A DNA stretch of 64,000 nucleotides from the NCBI RefSeq assembly GCF_008795955.1, contig NZ_VMHN01000002.1, positions 558,001 through 622,000 of the forward strand, read 5' to 3'. The first letter of the stretch is position 1. Each line of letters starts with the position of its first letter. Under the pieces are notes generated by a model. The model was not told the DNA's origin. It worked only from the letters and a program-made list of their open reading frames with translations, and made no database searches. The position numbers and the translations under genes are program-made. Positions 18,420 through 26,034 of the stretch are shown in pieces. This stretch comes from Marinobacter denitrificans (GTDB lineage: Bacteria > Pseudomonadota > Gammaproteobacteria > Pseudomonadales > Oleiphilaceae).

Positions 18420-19132
18420 TCGCTGGAAAATGCGCCAATGAGGTGAAGCAGGCTCAGGAACAGGTTGTAGATATTCAGGAAGAGGCCTGTTGTCGCCATG
18501 ATGTAGTTGGTCTCGCCGCCGTTCACAATCCTGCTTGTGTCATAGAGGATGAAACCAGACATCAGAAACACGATAGCCGCACTGATAGCAAGGCTGAATG
18601 CGCCGATGTCAACGCCGAACATGCCGGCAACCAGCGAACCCACCAACGCTACAAGCACCACAACCAGACCAGCAACCAGCAGGCCTCGCATGAAGCTGAA
18701 GTCTTTTTTGGTGGTCAGCACATAACCTGACAGGGCAAAGAACACCACTGCCGTGCCGCCGAGAGCCTGCATGACGATCTGGCCGCCGTTAGACATGGCC
18801 AGGTAGTAGTTCAGGGTAGGACCGATCGAAAGACCGAGAAGACCCGTGAACGCGAAGACCACACCAATACCGGCAGAGCTGTTGGCGGTCCTTGGCAGAA
18901 CGAACCACACCAGGGCCAGTGCGCCCAACATACAGATCAGGCTTGCACCCTGTCCCAGGCCAATAGACATGGAAACGCCAGCCATCACAGCACTGAAAAG
19001 CAGGGTCATGGCGAGCAGGCTATAGGTGTTGCGCAGAACTTTCGTCGCCTCAGGACTGATGGCGGCTGTGCCAGAGCCACGGTTTATCGTGATGCCCTGA
19101 CTCTTCTGAACGTTATACTGTCTGTTTTCCAT
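18416..19132 (-). CDS. yccA: Bax inhibitor-1/YccA family inner-membrane protein
   Basis: A seven-helix BI-1 family protein of 238 aa; E. coli YccA associates with and inhibits the FtsH protease. It has a polar N-terminus (about 30 residues) and then hydrophobic segments. The family motif FLMSGFILYDTSRIVNG lies in the sixth segment and ends NIYNLFLSLLHLIGAF. E. coli also has yccA beside tusE, which supports the name. The stop codon overlaps the first tusD ATG. Confidence 0.9.
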   Translation of the reverse strand: MENRQYNVQKSQGITINRGSGTAAISPEATKVLRNTYSLLAMTLLFSAVMAGVSMSIGLGQGASLICMLGALALVWFVLPRTANSSAGIGVVFAFTGLLGLSIGPTLNYYLAMSNGGQIVMQALGGTAVVFFALSGYVLTTKKDFSFMRGLLVAGLVVVLVALVGSLVAGMFGVDIGAFSLAISAAIVFLMSGFILYDTSRIVNGGETNYIMATTGLFLNIYNLFLSLLHLIGAFSSE

Positions 19133-19334
19133 TCTGAATCTTCTCCGGTTTTTAACAGCCGTTTTTCAAACAGCTTGTGTGGTGCATGAGCCCATTATGG
19201 CTCCGCATCCGAATTCTTACTCCATCATAATGCCAGATACTCAACTTTCAATCATTTACGACAGAAAAGGGCGCCCCGGATTCCATTAAATAGAATTAAT
19301 GTCGAGGAGGGAAGTGTCGCTTAGGGCCAGGGCG

Positions 19335-19362
19335 TTGACACGCAAAGGAATTCCGGTATCAT
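19335..19362 (+). promoter_or_regulatory. Promoter of tRNA-Ser
   Basis: TTGACA (consensus -35) and TATCAT (-10) are spaced by 16 bp. The stretch after the -10, GCTCCCCGC, is the GC-rich discriminator typical of stringently controlled stable-RNA promoters. The predicted start is near 19369, 30 nt before the tRNA. Confidence 0.85.
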
Positions 19363-19398
19363 GCTCCCCGCTGTCGCAATGACGGCTGTGGAGAAAAC

Positions 19399-19489
19399 GG
19401 TGGGCTGGCAGAGTGGCTGAATGCAGCGGTCTTGAAAACCGCCGAAGGTTAGTAGCCTTCCCGGGGTTCGAATCCCTGGCCCACCGCCA
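19399..19489 (+). tRNA. serT: tRNA-Ser(TGA)
   Basis: A complete class II cloverleaf. The acceptor GGTGGGC pairs with GCCCACC, the anticodon stem GCGGT/ACCGC encloses CTTGAAA with anticodon TGA at 19433-19435, and a long variable arm is followed by the T loop GGTTCGAATCC. The discriminator is G and CCA is encoded at 19487-19489. It decodes UCA and other UCN codons. Confidence 0.97.
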
Positions 19490-19620
19490 CTTTCTCTTCC
19501 CAATCTTTGATTTCCCATGATTTCTCCCGTGTCCTCAACCCCGCTTGAAACCTGAAACCCGTTGGATCCTGCGCAATTCATCCCCATAATGGACTTATGG
19601 ATTTGCAGGGGATTTCGTTT

Positions 19621-19833
19621 ATGCCGAACTCAAAGCTTGATCAGCAACCCACACCGGACGTTCGCCACGACCGGAAGTTTTCGGTGTCCGCCAATCGGGG
19701 TGGGGCCAAACACCGGCTTCGCTACGTGGAGGCCGGCGGCGCCGCTGTGGATACAGAGGAGTGTACGTTCTGTGAGTCGGTACCGGACCTGTCTTCCGGG
19801 AGCCGTGCAGAAGGTAGCGATCCCGGAAGTTAA
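19621..19833 (+). CDS. Possible 70-aa protein with a CxxC motif
   Basis: The ORF starts MPNSKLDQQ at ATG 19621, with GGGG 8-12 bp upstream. Most third codon positions are G or C, as in neighbouring genes. The product is polar and basic in its first half and carries a single C-T-F-C pair, which could bind metal. It lies between tRNA-Ser and the 3' end of hemH (converging, 10-bp gap). No family is recognised. An overlapping ORF in another frame (19562-19843) has poorer composition. Confidence 0.35.
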   Translation: MPNSKLDQQPTPDVRHDRKFSVSANRGGAKHRLRYVEAGGAAVDTEECTFCESVPDLSSGSRAEGSDPGS

Positions 19834-19843
19834 AGACTTCTGA

Positions 19844-20953
19844 TCACAAATCCCGGCCCGGATACTGGGCCTGCTTCTGCTCTTCTGCAAGCCTGAGCCG
19901 TTTGGCCAGTTCCTCCGGCTCGTTGGTTGGCACCTTCCAGCCTTGCAGATTGTCTTCGATCAGTTGTGTCAGCGCAGTGATGTGGCCGGGAGTCGCGTTG
20001 AGAGCCGGGATATAACTGAAACCTTCGCCGCCCGCTTCCACGAAGTATTCCCGGTTCTCTTCATCAATTTCCTCAACGGTTTCAAGGCAGTCAGAGGAAA
20101 AACCCGGGCAGAATACATCAACGGATTTCACACCCTTCCCAGGCAGAGATTTCAGTGTTTCATCGGTGTACGGTTGCAGCCATTCCTCCCGTCCGAAGCG
20201 GGACTGAAAGGTTGTCATGTAATCGTATTTTGACAGGCCAAGGCGTTCTGCCAGCAGCCGCGACGTCTTGTGGCACTCACAATGATACGGGTCACCCTTT
20301 TTCAGGTACTTCAAGGGAACACCGTGATAGGAAAGAATCAGCTTGTCGTTACGACCGTGCTCGTCCCAGTGTGCCTGGATGTGTTTGGCCATCGCCTCGA
20401 TATAGGGCGGATAGTCCGGGTAGTGGGAGACAAACCGGAGATCGGGTATCCAGCGTCGCCGGGTGAAGTCGTGGGCGATGGCATCAAAGGTGGAAGCGGA
20501 TGTTGAGGCAGAGTACTGGGGGTACAACGGCAATACCAGTAATTGGCGGACCCCCTGAGCCTGCATTTCATCCAGCACCTTGGGAATACTCGGATTACCA
20601 TAGCGCATGGCAAAACCAACCACTATATTGTTGCCGTGCTTCGCCTGTAACTCCCTGCGAATACCCTCTGCCTGCTTCGCCGTATGGGTCAGAAGGGGAG
20701 ACCCATCAGGTTGCCACACACTGGCATAGGCTTTGGCAGACCGGCTGGGCCGTATCCGCAGAATAATGCCGTGCAGGATCAGCCACCAGATCGGGCGTGG
20801 TACTTCAACGACACGAGGGTCCCAGAGAAACTCCCCCAGGTAACGACGCAGTGCTGAAGAGGTCGGGGCATCGGGGGTCCCCAGGTTGGTGATCAATACC
20901 CCGATTTTTTCCGGATGGTCATGACGAAAATTGGCGGTACCCTTGTACTGCAT
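19844..20953 (-). CDS. hemH: Ferrochelatase
   Basis: HemH inserts Fe(II) into protoporphyrin IX in the last step of protoheme synthesis, at the inner face of the cytoplasmic membrane. Family motifs are NLGTPDAPTSSALRRYLGEFLWDPRVV, the catalytic histidine in ILSYHGVPLKYL, the HCECHKTS stretch and CPGFSSDCLETVEEI. I start at MQYKGTANFR (ATG 20953), giving 369 aa, typical for the family; an extension to 21052 adds unrelated residues. The C-terminal tail after LNAT is slightly extended and charged. Confidence 0.95.
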   Translation of the reverse strand: MQYKGTANFRHDHPEKIGVLITNLGTPDAPTSSALRRYLGEFLWDPRVVEVPRPIWWLILHGIILRIRPSRSAKAYASVWQPDGSPLLTHTAKQAEGIRRELQAKHGNNIVVGFAMRYGNPSIPKVLDEMQAQGVRQLLVLPLYPQYSASTSASTFDAIAHDFTRRRWIPDLRFVSHYPDYPPYIEAMAKHIQAHWDEHGRNDKLILSYHGVPLKYLKKGDPYHCECHKTSRLLAERLGLSKYDYMTTFQSRFGREEWLQPYTDETLKSLPGKGVKSVDVFCPGFSSDCLETVEEIDEENREYFVEAGGEGFSYIPALNATPGHITALTQLIEDNLQGWKVPTNEPEELAKRLRLAEEQKQAQYPGRDL

Positions 20954-20996
20954 GGTGCTGGATCCTGGTAGCGTTTGTGTCCGGGCGAAAGGTGAC

Positions 20997-21428
20997 TCAG
21001 GACTTCCTCGTTGCCTGCTCAGCCAATCTTGGAGCCAGGCCGCCGATATCATAGCCGGCGCTGCGGGCTTTGCTGATGATGTTCTGCGCCGGTGTGGAGC
21101 GGGCGGAGCTCAGAGCCCAGAGAACGGTACAGCGTGTTCCCGAGCGACAGAAAGCCAATACGGGTTTTTCTGCCTCCCGGATCATTGCGTCGAACCGGTC
21201 CACGTCATTATCCAGAATGTTGCCGGACTCCACCGGAAGATAAACCCATTCCATACCCCTTTCCCGGGCAGCGGCTTCAATGTCAGCCATGGCGGGTTGC
21301 CCCGGCTCTTCGCCGTCTGGCCGGTTGGCCACGAGGGTTCTGAAGCCGAGTTTTGCCGCCTCGGCTATGTCGTCTACCGACAACTGAGGGGCCACGGAGA
21401 TCGTCTCATCAATGCGCCTGATGTCCAT
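20997..21428 (-). CDS. DUF442/TIGR01244 family phosphatase-like protein (Blh N-terminal type)
   Basis: A 143-aa protein with the beta-lactamase-hydrolase-like (DUF442) fold, related to protein tyrosine phosphatases. The signature loop is C94-RSGTR-C100, a Cys-x5-Arg-like P-loop with an extra cysteine. It is preceded by the family opening RIDETISVAPQLSVDDIAEAAKLGFRTLVANRPDGEEP. In bigR-type operons this domain is fused to an ETHE1-like persulfide dioxygenase for sulfide detoxification; here it stands alone, downstream of two YeeE/YedE genes and followed by hemH (43-bp gap). Confidence 0.85.
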   Translation of the reverse strand: MDIRRIDETISVAPQLSVDDIAEAAKLGFRTLVANRPDGEEPGQPAMADIEAAARERGMEWVYLPVESGNILDNDVDRFDAMIREAEKPVLAFCRSGTRCTVLWALSSARSTPAQNIISKARSAGYDIGGLAPRLAEQATRKS

Positions 21429-21522
21429 TCAAGATCCTCTGATCAGTCATGAAAAGCCAATGCATAATGCCATAGTGAGCCCCCGGGTGTCAGAGGGGGC
21501 AGCGGTGTTGTGAGGCGTTATT

Positions 21523-21948
21523 TCAGTTCCTGGCCCGGTTTTTCTCGATTACCTCGAACAGACCCATTCCAGCGACCATGGCCACCACAAATACCAGTGC
21601 GCCCGATTTCCCGGCCCCCAGTGCGACCAGCCCTGGCCCCGGACAGAAGCCTGCCAGCCCCCAGCCGGCACCGAACAGCAAGCTGCCAATAACGAGCCGC
21701 TTGTCGAGCCGGTCTGAAGCAGGCAAACGCATATCGAAGCCCAGAAAGGAAGTGGTGCGTTGTTTGGCCACGGTAAAGGCAAATAGGCCCACAAGAATGG
21801 CACCGCCCATAACAAAAGCCAGCGAAGGATCCCACTGCCCGGCAATATCGAGGAATCCGAGCACTTTTTCGGGATTGGCCATACCACTGACGAGCAGACC
21901 AATACCGAACAGAAGGCCGGCACCAAAGGAAGCAAGATTGAATTTCAT
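21523..21948 (-). CDS. YeeE/YedE family sulfur transporter subunit (DUF6691 type)
   Basis: A 141-aa protein with about four transmembrane segments. It shows GAGLLFGIGLLVSGMANPEKVLGFLD and GWGLAGFCPGPGLVALG, the cysteine-containing half-channel motif of the YeeE/YedE family, whose members move thiosulfate or other reduced-sulfur species. It is the C-terminal half of a split two-gene transporter; its partner starts 4 bp upstream. Confidence 0.85.
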   Translation of the reverse strand: MKFNLASFGAGLLFGIGLLVSGMANPEKVLGFLDIAGQWDPSLAFVMGGAILVGLFAFTVAKQRTTSFLGFDMRLPASDRLDKRLVIGSLLFGAGWGLAGFCPGPGLVALGAGKSGALVFVVAMVAGMGLFEVIEKNRARN

Positions 21949-21951
21949 GGA

Positions 21952-22392
21952 TCAGGCTCCTGTTATCAGGTGGCGGATGATATAAACCGTAACGAAGCCG
22001 GCAACCATGAACGTCAGCGTTGCAATCAACGAACGTGCGGATAACCGTGACAGACCACAAACGCCATGGCCGCTGGTACAGCCGGAGCCGTAGCGTGTAC
22101 CGATGCCCACCAACAGCCCCGCCGCCACAAGGACCGGGTAGCTCGCTTTGATTTCAATGGGTGGCAGTTCCGCAGTCATCATCCATAGCAGGGGAGCTAC
22201 AAACATGCCCGCCAGGAAAGCAATACGCCAGAACACGTCCCGCTTTTGGGGGACCAGTAAACCACCAAGAATTCCGCTGATACCGGCAATTCGCCCGTTC
22301 AGCAATATGAACCCGGCTGCCGACAAACCAATAATGATTCCGCCCGCTAAAGCCGACCACGGGGTGAAATTATCCCATGCGATTTCAATCAT
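21952..22392 (-). CDS. YeeE/YedE family sulfur transporter subunit
   Basis: A 146-aa membrane protein with four or so helices and the family motif [21 protein letters not shown], whose cysteine is in the pore of TsuA-type thiosulfate transporters. It is the first gene of the two-gene transporter with DUF442 downstream, suggesting sulfide or thiosulfate handling. The start is MIEIAWDNF (ATG 22392); the ORF opens three codons earlier. Confidence 0.87.
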   Translation of the reverse strand: MIEIAWDNFTPWSALAGGIIIGLSAAGFILLNGRIAGISGILGGLLVPQKRDVFWRIAFLAGMFVAPLLWMMTAELPPIEIKASYPVLVAAGLLVGIGTRYGSGCTSGHGVCGLSRLSARSLIATLTFMVAGFVTVYIIRHLITGA

Positions 22393-22423
22393 GCAGCGCA
22401 CCCTCTTGATTGAAGTTTGAAGC

Positions 22424-22466
22424 GATAGATCTATAGATATACCTTTAGGTAATAACTATATATCTA
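22424..22466. promoter_or_regulatory. AT-rich palindrome cluster upstream of the YeeE/YedE genes
   Basis: TAGATCTA (perfect palindrome), TACCT-tt-AGGTA, and the pair AGATATA / TATATCT flanking it all overlap within 43 bp. Such nested dyads suggest a repressor site controlling the leftward sulfur genes. ArsR-family BigR controls similar genes elsewhere, but no bigR lies in this window. Confidence 0.45.
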
Positions 22467-22475
22467 AATTGAGGC

Positions 22476-22506
22476 ATAAAAAAGCCCGGCGCTAATGGCC
22501 GGGCAG
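22476..22506 (-). terminator. Minus-strand intrinsic terminator without an obvious upstream gene
   Basis: Read leftwards, GCCCGGC-cattagc-GCCGGGC is followed by T6. The nearest minus-strand gene upstream is the TetR gene beyond the phasin, and it reads leftwards from 23867 and stops at 23238. The terminator may serve an unannotated RNA or read-through from that gene. Confidence 0.6.
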
Positions 22507-22794
22507 AGGCGTGCGAGTAGTATCCATGAAAGACTTCCAGACAAACCGGCATCAGCAGGGATACCGGTACAGTGAAGTATTGACCATATTTTGAACACTT
22601 CAAGCCAGCGAACGATTCGTTTGATCACATTTTTTCATATTGAATGGGTGCTTATACTAAAGCCGCTCATAGTGCGGGTTTCAGGCCAACTGTATAAAAG
22701 CAGTTACGGAAGATTTCCGGTTGCTGACTGAATTTCGGGGCCTGCTGTAATACAATCATGGTCTACAGAGAGTCTATGTCCTCCGAGGTTTTGC

Positions 22795-23214
22795 ATGTCT
22801 GATGAAAACGGGAACAAGCCGGAAAACGACGAACAACTGGCAGGTAAGATCAAGGGGTCTGCAAGACAGATCTGGCTTGCCGGGCTGGGAGCCTATACCA
22901 AGGCAGAAGAAGACGCCGGCAAGTTCTTTGAGCGCTTGGTCCAGGAAGGCGAACAGCTGGAAAGCAAGACCCGCGGCGTGGTGGAGAAGCACGTTCGGTC
23001 GGTGGAAGACCGTGTAGGGGATGTGCGTGACAAGGCCACTGGCACCTGGGACAGGCTTGAGCACCTGTTCGATGAGCGGGTTTCCGGTGCACTACGACGT
23101 CTTGGCATTCATCGTCGCGAGGAAATTGAAGCCATGGAACGTCGGATACAGGCGCTCGAAGCGGAGCTCATCAAGCTACGGGAAGACTCCGAAGACCGTT
23201 CCGAAGAGGAATAA
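22795..23214 (+). CDS. Phasin family protein (PHA granule-associated)
   Basis: Phasins coat polyhydroxyalkanoate granules. The 139-aa protein has the family core ARQIWLAGLGAYTKAEEDAGKFFERLVQEGEQLESKTRG near residues 23-62. After it come an amphipathic helix and a C-terminal coiled coil (EEIEAMERRIQALEAELIKLRED). This resembles the PhaI/short phasin type and lacks the Ala/Lys-rich DNA-binding tail of PhaF. It converges with a PhaD-like regulator. Confidence 0.88.
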   Translation: MSDENGNKPENDEQLAGKIKGSARQIWLAGLGAYTKAEEDAGKFFERLVQEGEQLESKTRGVVEKHVRSVEDRVGDVRDKATGTWDRLEHLFDERVSGALRRLGIHRREEIEAMERRIQALEAELIKLREDSEDRSEEE

Positions 23215-23237
23215 CCGGTCACGAGAACGGGTGAAGG

Positions 23238-23867
23238 TCAGAGATACTCCCGACTCATCAGATAAATCTGCTCTTTTTCCTCAGGCGCCAGATAGGGCAG
23301 CAGCAGGTACATCATCTGGTAGACACCACGGCCGGGGTCCATGGACTCCCTGTCTTCCAGGTGTGACAGGCTGTCGAAGCTGCTCCAGTAACACGCGGTC
23401 AGGGTCAGCTGGTCGCACAGGGCGCTCAGTTCTCCTTCCGTGATCTCCATAATGCCCTGGCGCTGAAAACTCTCACAGATCGTCCTGAAACCACTCGTTT
23501 TCTTTTTGAGTATGCGGCGGAAACGGGTCTGCAGCTGATCGTACCTCGACAGTACATTCACCAGGTCCTGGTACAGGAAGCGGTAACGGGCAACGGATTC
23601 GAACAGCAGATGCAGGAAAAAACTCTGCTGGTCCAGGCTGATATCGGCGTCTCCAGGCACTGCCAGGAGGTCGAGCATCTCGTGCTCGTAACGGCTGAAC
23701 AGCTCTCCGACAATGTCGCCTTTACTCTTGAAATGGTAGTAAAGATTACCGGGAGAAATGTCCAGCTCGTCAGATATCAGCAGGGTCGTGACGTTAGGCT
23801 CTCCAATACTGTTGAACAGCATCAGGCTGGCTTCCAGAATGCGGTCGCGGGTTTTAATTTTTTTCAT
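23238..23867 (-). CDS. TetR-family regulator, PhaD-like
   Basis: The N-terminal TetR HTH is clear (TRDRILEASLMLFNSIGEPNVTTLLISDELDISPGNLYYHFKSKGDIVGELF). It is followed by a helical ligand domain ending YQMMYLLLPYLAPEEKEQIYL, which fits PhaD-type regulators that control phasin expression in Pseudomonas. Its position beside a phasin gene supports that role. The start is MKKIKTRDR (ATG 23867); the longer ORF to 23942 reads back into xthA, which ends 20 bp away. 209 aa. Confidence 0.82.
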   Translation of the reverse strand: MKKIKTRDRILEASLMLFNSIGEPNVTTLLISDELDISPGNLYYHFKSKGDIVGELFSRYEHEMLDLLAVPGDADISLDQQSFFLHLLFESVARYRFLYQDLVNVLSRYDQLQTRFRRILKKKTSGFRTICESFQRQGIMEITEGELSALCDQLTLTACYWSSFDSLSHLEDRESMDPGRGVYQMMYLLLPYLAPEEKEQIYLMSREYL

Positions 23868-23886
23868 GACGCGGCCTGGAAGAGGA

Positions 23887-24699
23887 TCAGATGTCGAAGC
23901 TGGCCCACACCGGACAATGGTCCGACGGCCGCTCCATGGCACGAATGTCGTAGCTCACCCCGGCTTCCTTCGCCTTGGGGAGAAGGTTGTCACTGGCCAT
24001 GATCAGGTCGATTCTCAGGCCCCGGCGCGGGTCCCGCTCAAACCCTTTGCTGCGATAATCAAACCAGCTGAAGGTGTCGGACTCCTGGGGGTGCAGATAG
24101 CGGAATACATCGGTAAACCCGCGACCTTCCACCTGTCCGAGCCATTCCCGCTCTTCCGGAAGGAAGCTGCACTTGCCCGTGCGCAGCCAGCGTTTGGCAT
24201 TGTCGGCACCGATACCTATATCCAGGTCGGTGGGGGAAATGTTCATGTCGCCCATCACCACTATCTGGTTGCCAGACGCCTTGAGCTCGTCCAGATAACG
24301 CATCAGGTCGGCATAGAACTTCTCTTTGGCCGGGAACTTGACGGGATGGTCCCGGCTTTCACCCTGAGGGAAATAGCCGTTAATTACCGTCAACTTCTGC
24401 CCATTCACGGTGAAGTGGCCTGTTACCAGTCTGCGCTGGGAGTCTTCCCCGTCCCACGGATAACCTTTCTGAACGCTGTCCGGTTCCTGGCGCGATAACA
24501 GGGCGACACCGTAATGGGTTTTCTGGCCGTGAAAGTGAACGTGGTAACCCAGCTCCCGGATAGCCTCCACCGGGAAATGCTCGTCGCTCACCTTGGTTTC
24601 CTGGAGGCCGATGACATCCGGGTTGAACTCTTTGATGACGGCCTCAAGCTGATGTAGCCGGGTGCGGATACTGTTGACGTTGAAGGAAACGAACATCAT
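23887..24699 (-). CDS. xthA: Exodeoxyribonuclease III
   Basis: This is the AP endonuclease and 3'-5' exonuclease of base-excision repair. Mg-dependent EEP-fold motifs are present: [35 protein letters not shown] and the C-terminal [14 protein letters not shown]. The 270-aa length and the internal [13 protein letters not shown] segment match the E. coli XthA subfamily. The gene begins MMFVSFNVN; either Met could start. Confidence 0.95.
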   Translation of the reverse strand: MMFVSFNVNSIRTRLHQLEAVIKEFNPDVIGLQETKVSDEHFPVEAIRELGYHVHFHGQKTHYGVALLSRQEPDSVQKGYPWDGEDSQRRLVTGHFTVNGQKLTVINGYFPQGESRDHPVKFPAKEKFYADLMRYLDELKASGNQIVVMGDMNISPTDLDIGIGADNAKRWLRTGKCSFLPEEREWLGQVEGRGFTDVFRYLHPQESDTFSWFDYRSKGFERDPRRGLRIDLIMASDNLLPKAKEAGVSYDIRAMERPSDHCPVWASFDI

Positions 24700-24787
24700 C
24701 GGCGGAAACTCTCTGTCGTAGATATGTCGGAAAGCAGAAAGTCTATCATAACAGGCCGGGGTGTCCGCGTTGGCTGTGAGGACGGAT

Positions 24788-25522
24788 TCAGCGGGTCAGT
24801 TCACAATCCGGGGTGGTTTCCACACTATAGCGGATATGAGCGGTGTAGTTGGTGTCTTTATCCTTGCGGATATTGGTCAGCCCCACGTAGTCGGTCAGCA
24901 GGCCCTGCTCGTTGTAGCCCAGCAGGATGGGGTCCACCAGGAAGCTCAATATGGTGCCGGAAGGCTTGATCCGTAACGTATGGGCAGCACTGATACGCTC
25001 GTCATCTGCCGGCTCAAGAACAAACCCGTAGGCCTTGCCGCGGGTGGGTGCGAGGAAATCAAACTCCACTGTCTCACCGGCAGTAATGGCCGGCCAGTGC
25101 TCCCGCACAAGGTGATCAAATCCTGCGTCTGCTACCAGCGCCTCAGTAACCTCTACCGTATGGTTTTCGGTGCCGCCGCCCGGGGGCTGCCATTCAATCT
25201 GCAGCTCGTTATCGTCCAGGTTGGTGATGTTCATGACCTCATTGAAATCCGGCTGGCGGAACTCGACGGTCGGACGCAATACCGACTCGTCATAGGTCAG
25301 TTTCTTCTCTGCAAATTCACGGTCGCCGCTGCGTACGTACCTGACGGTTTGGGCGCCGGGCCGGAACAGTCCATCTGCACACTCGCCTTCTACCACGTGG
25401 CGTTCTTCGTAGATAACCCTGTCATCGTCGAACGCGGTGGCTTCACCGGTAAATCGTACTTCGGCCGCCATGACTGAAAGCGAAGAAAAGTAGCACGCAA
25501 TAACGATGGCTGTTCGTTTCAT
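24788..25522 (-). CDS. Exported protein of unknown function, last gene of the lipid operon
   Basis: A 244-aa protein with a cleavable signal peptide ([19 protein letters not shown], cut before AEVRF). The mature part is predicted to be mostly beta, with several VEF/TVEV strands and a pair of cysteines (one near residue 48 and one at the C-terminus) that could form a disulfide. No family is recognised. Its start overlaps the stop of the DUF2878 gene by 4 bp, so it belongs to the desaturase-CFA operon and probably acts in the periplasm on the same pathway. Confidence 0.75.
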   Translation of the reverse strand: MKRTAIVIACYFSSLSVMAAEVRFTGEATAFDDDRVIYEERHVVEGECADGLFRPGAQTVRYVRSGDREFAEKKLTYDESVLRPTVEFRQPDFNEVMNITNLDDNELQIEWQPPGGGTENHTVEVTEALVADAGFDHLVREHWPAITAGETVEFDFLAPTRGKAYGFVLEPADDERISAAHTLRIKPSGTILSFLVDPILLGYNEQGLLTDYVGLTNIRKDKDTNYTAHIRYSVETTPDCELTR

Positions 25523-26034
25523 CGGACCAGCTCCGGGTACAGGGATTTGCGCAGGTAGAGCAGGGCCGGAAACACCACCAGCCAGCCGACCGCCAGTGCC
25601 ATCAGTGACAGGGTCAGGTCGGGCAGCTCAACGGCCCCAAGTTTGCTCGCCGACCAGTAGGCGAATGGGCCGGCGACGGGGGCACATACGAACGGGAGCC
25701 AGGCTTTGCTGCTGATCCATGACAGGGAATGGGAGAGTGTTGTCATGAATATTGCCCAGATCCCGACCAACCACACCGGCGTGAGTACAGTGCTTCCGTC
25801 ATCAAGGATGCCGGTCTGGAACCAGATGCCATCGAGCACGCCGCCAAGCACGGCCCCGGCGCCGATAAACTGCAGTTCGGCAAACCGGTGCCGGCTGATA
25901 AAAGCCAGATGAAAGGCAACCAGCAGCAACACGAAGCCCGCAGCAGGAAGGCCCGGGTAAAGAACGCAGATGAACCAGCCTGCCTGGAACAGCACGAAAT
26001 TGATGGTGTTGCGAACCGTCTCTGACTGAATCAT
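25519..26034 (-). CDS. DUF2878 family membrane protein
   Basis: A 171-aa, five- to six-helix inner-membrane protein of the DUF2878 family (NFVLFQAGWFICVL near the N-terminus; GVLDGIWFQTGILDDG; APVAGPFAYWSASKLGAVEL). DUF2878 genes commonly sit beside cfa-like, DUF1365 and FAD-oxidoreductase genes in gammaproteobacteria. Its role is unknown. It overlaps both neighbours by 4 bp. Confidence 0.82.
   Translation of the reverse strand: MIQSETVRNTINFVLFQAGWFICVLYPGLPAAGFVLLLVAFHLAFISRHRFAELQFIGAGAVLGGVLDGIWFQTGILDDGSTVLTPVWLVGIWAIFMTTLSHSLSWISSKAWLPFVCAPVAGPFAYWSASKLGAVELPDLTLSLMALAVGWLVVFPALLYLRKSLYPELVR

Larger units (their letters stand above)
22393..22794. other. 402-bp intergenic region with operator-like repeats
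   Basis: No gene is seen. From left to right it holds an AT-rich cluster of palindromes (22424-22466), a minus-strand terminator hairpin (22482-22506), about 120 bp without recognisable features, and an AT-rich tract near 22621-22670 with -10-like elements on both strands (TATACT on plus, TATGAA on minus). The phasin RBS (GAGG) is at the right end. Confidence 0.6.
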
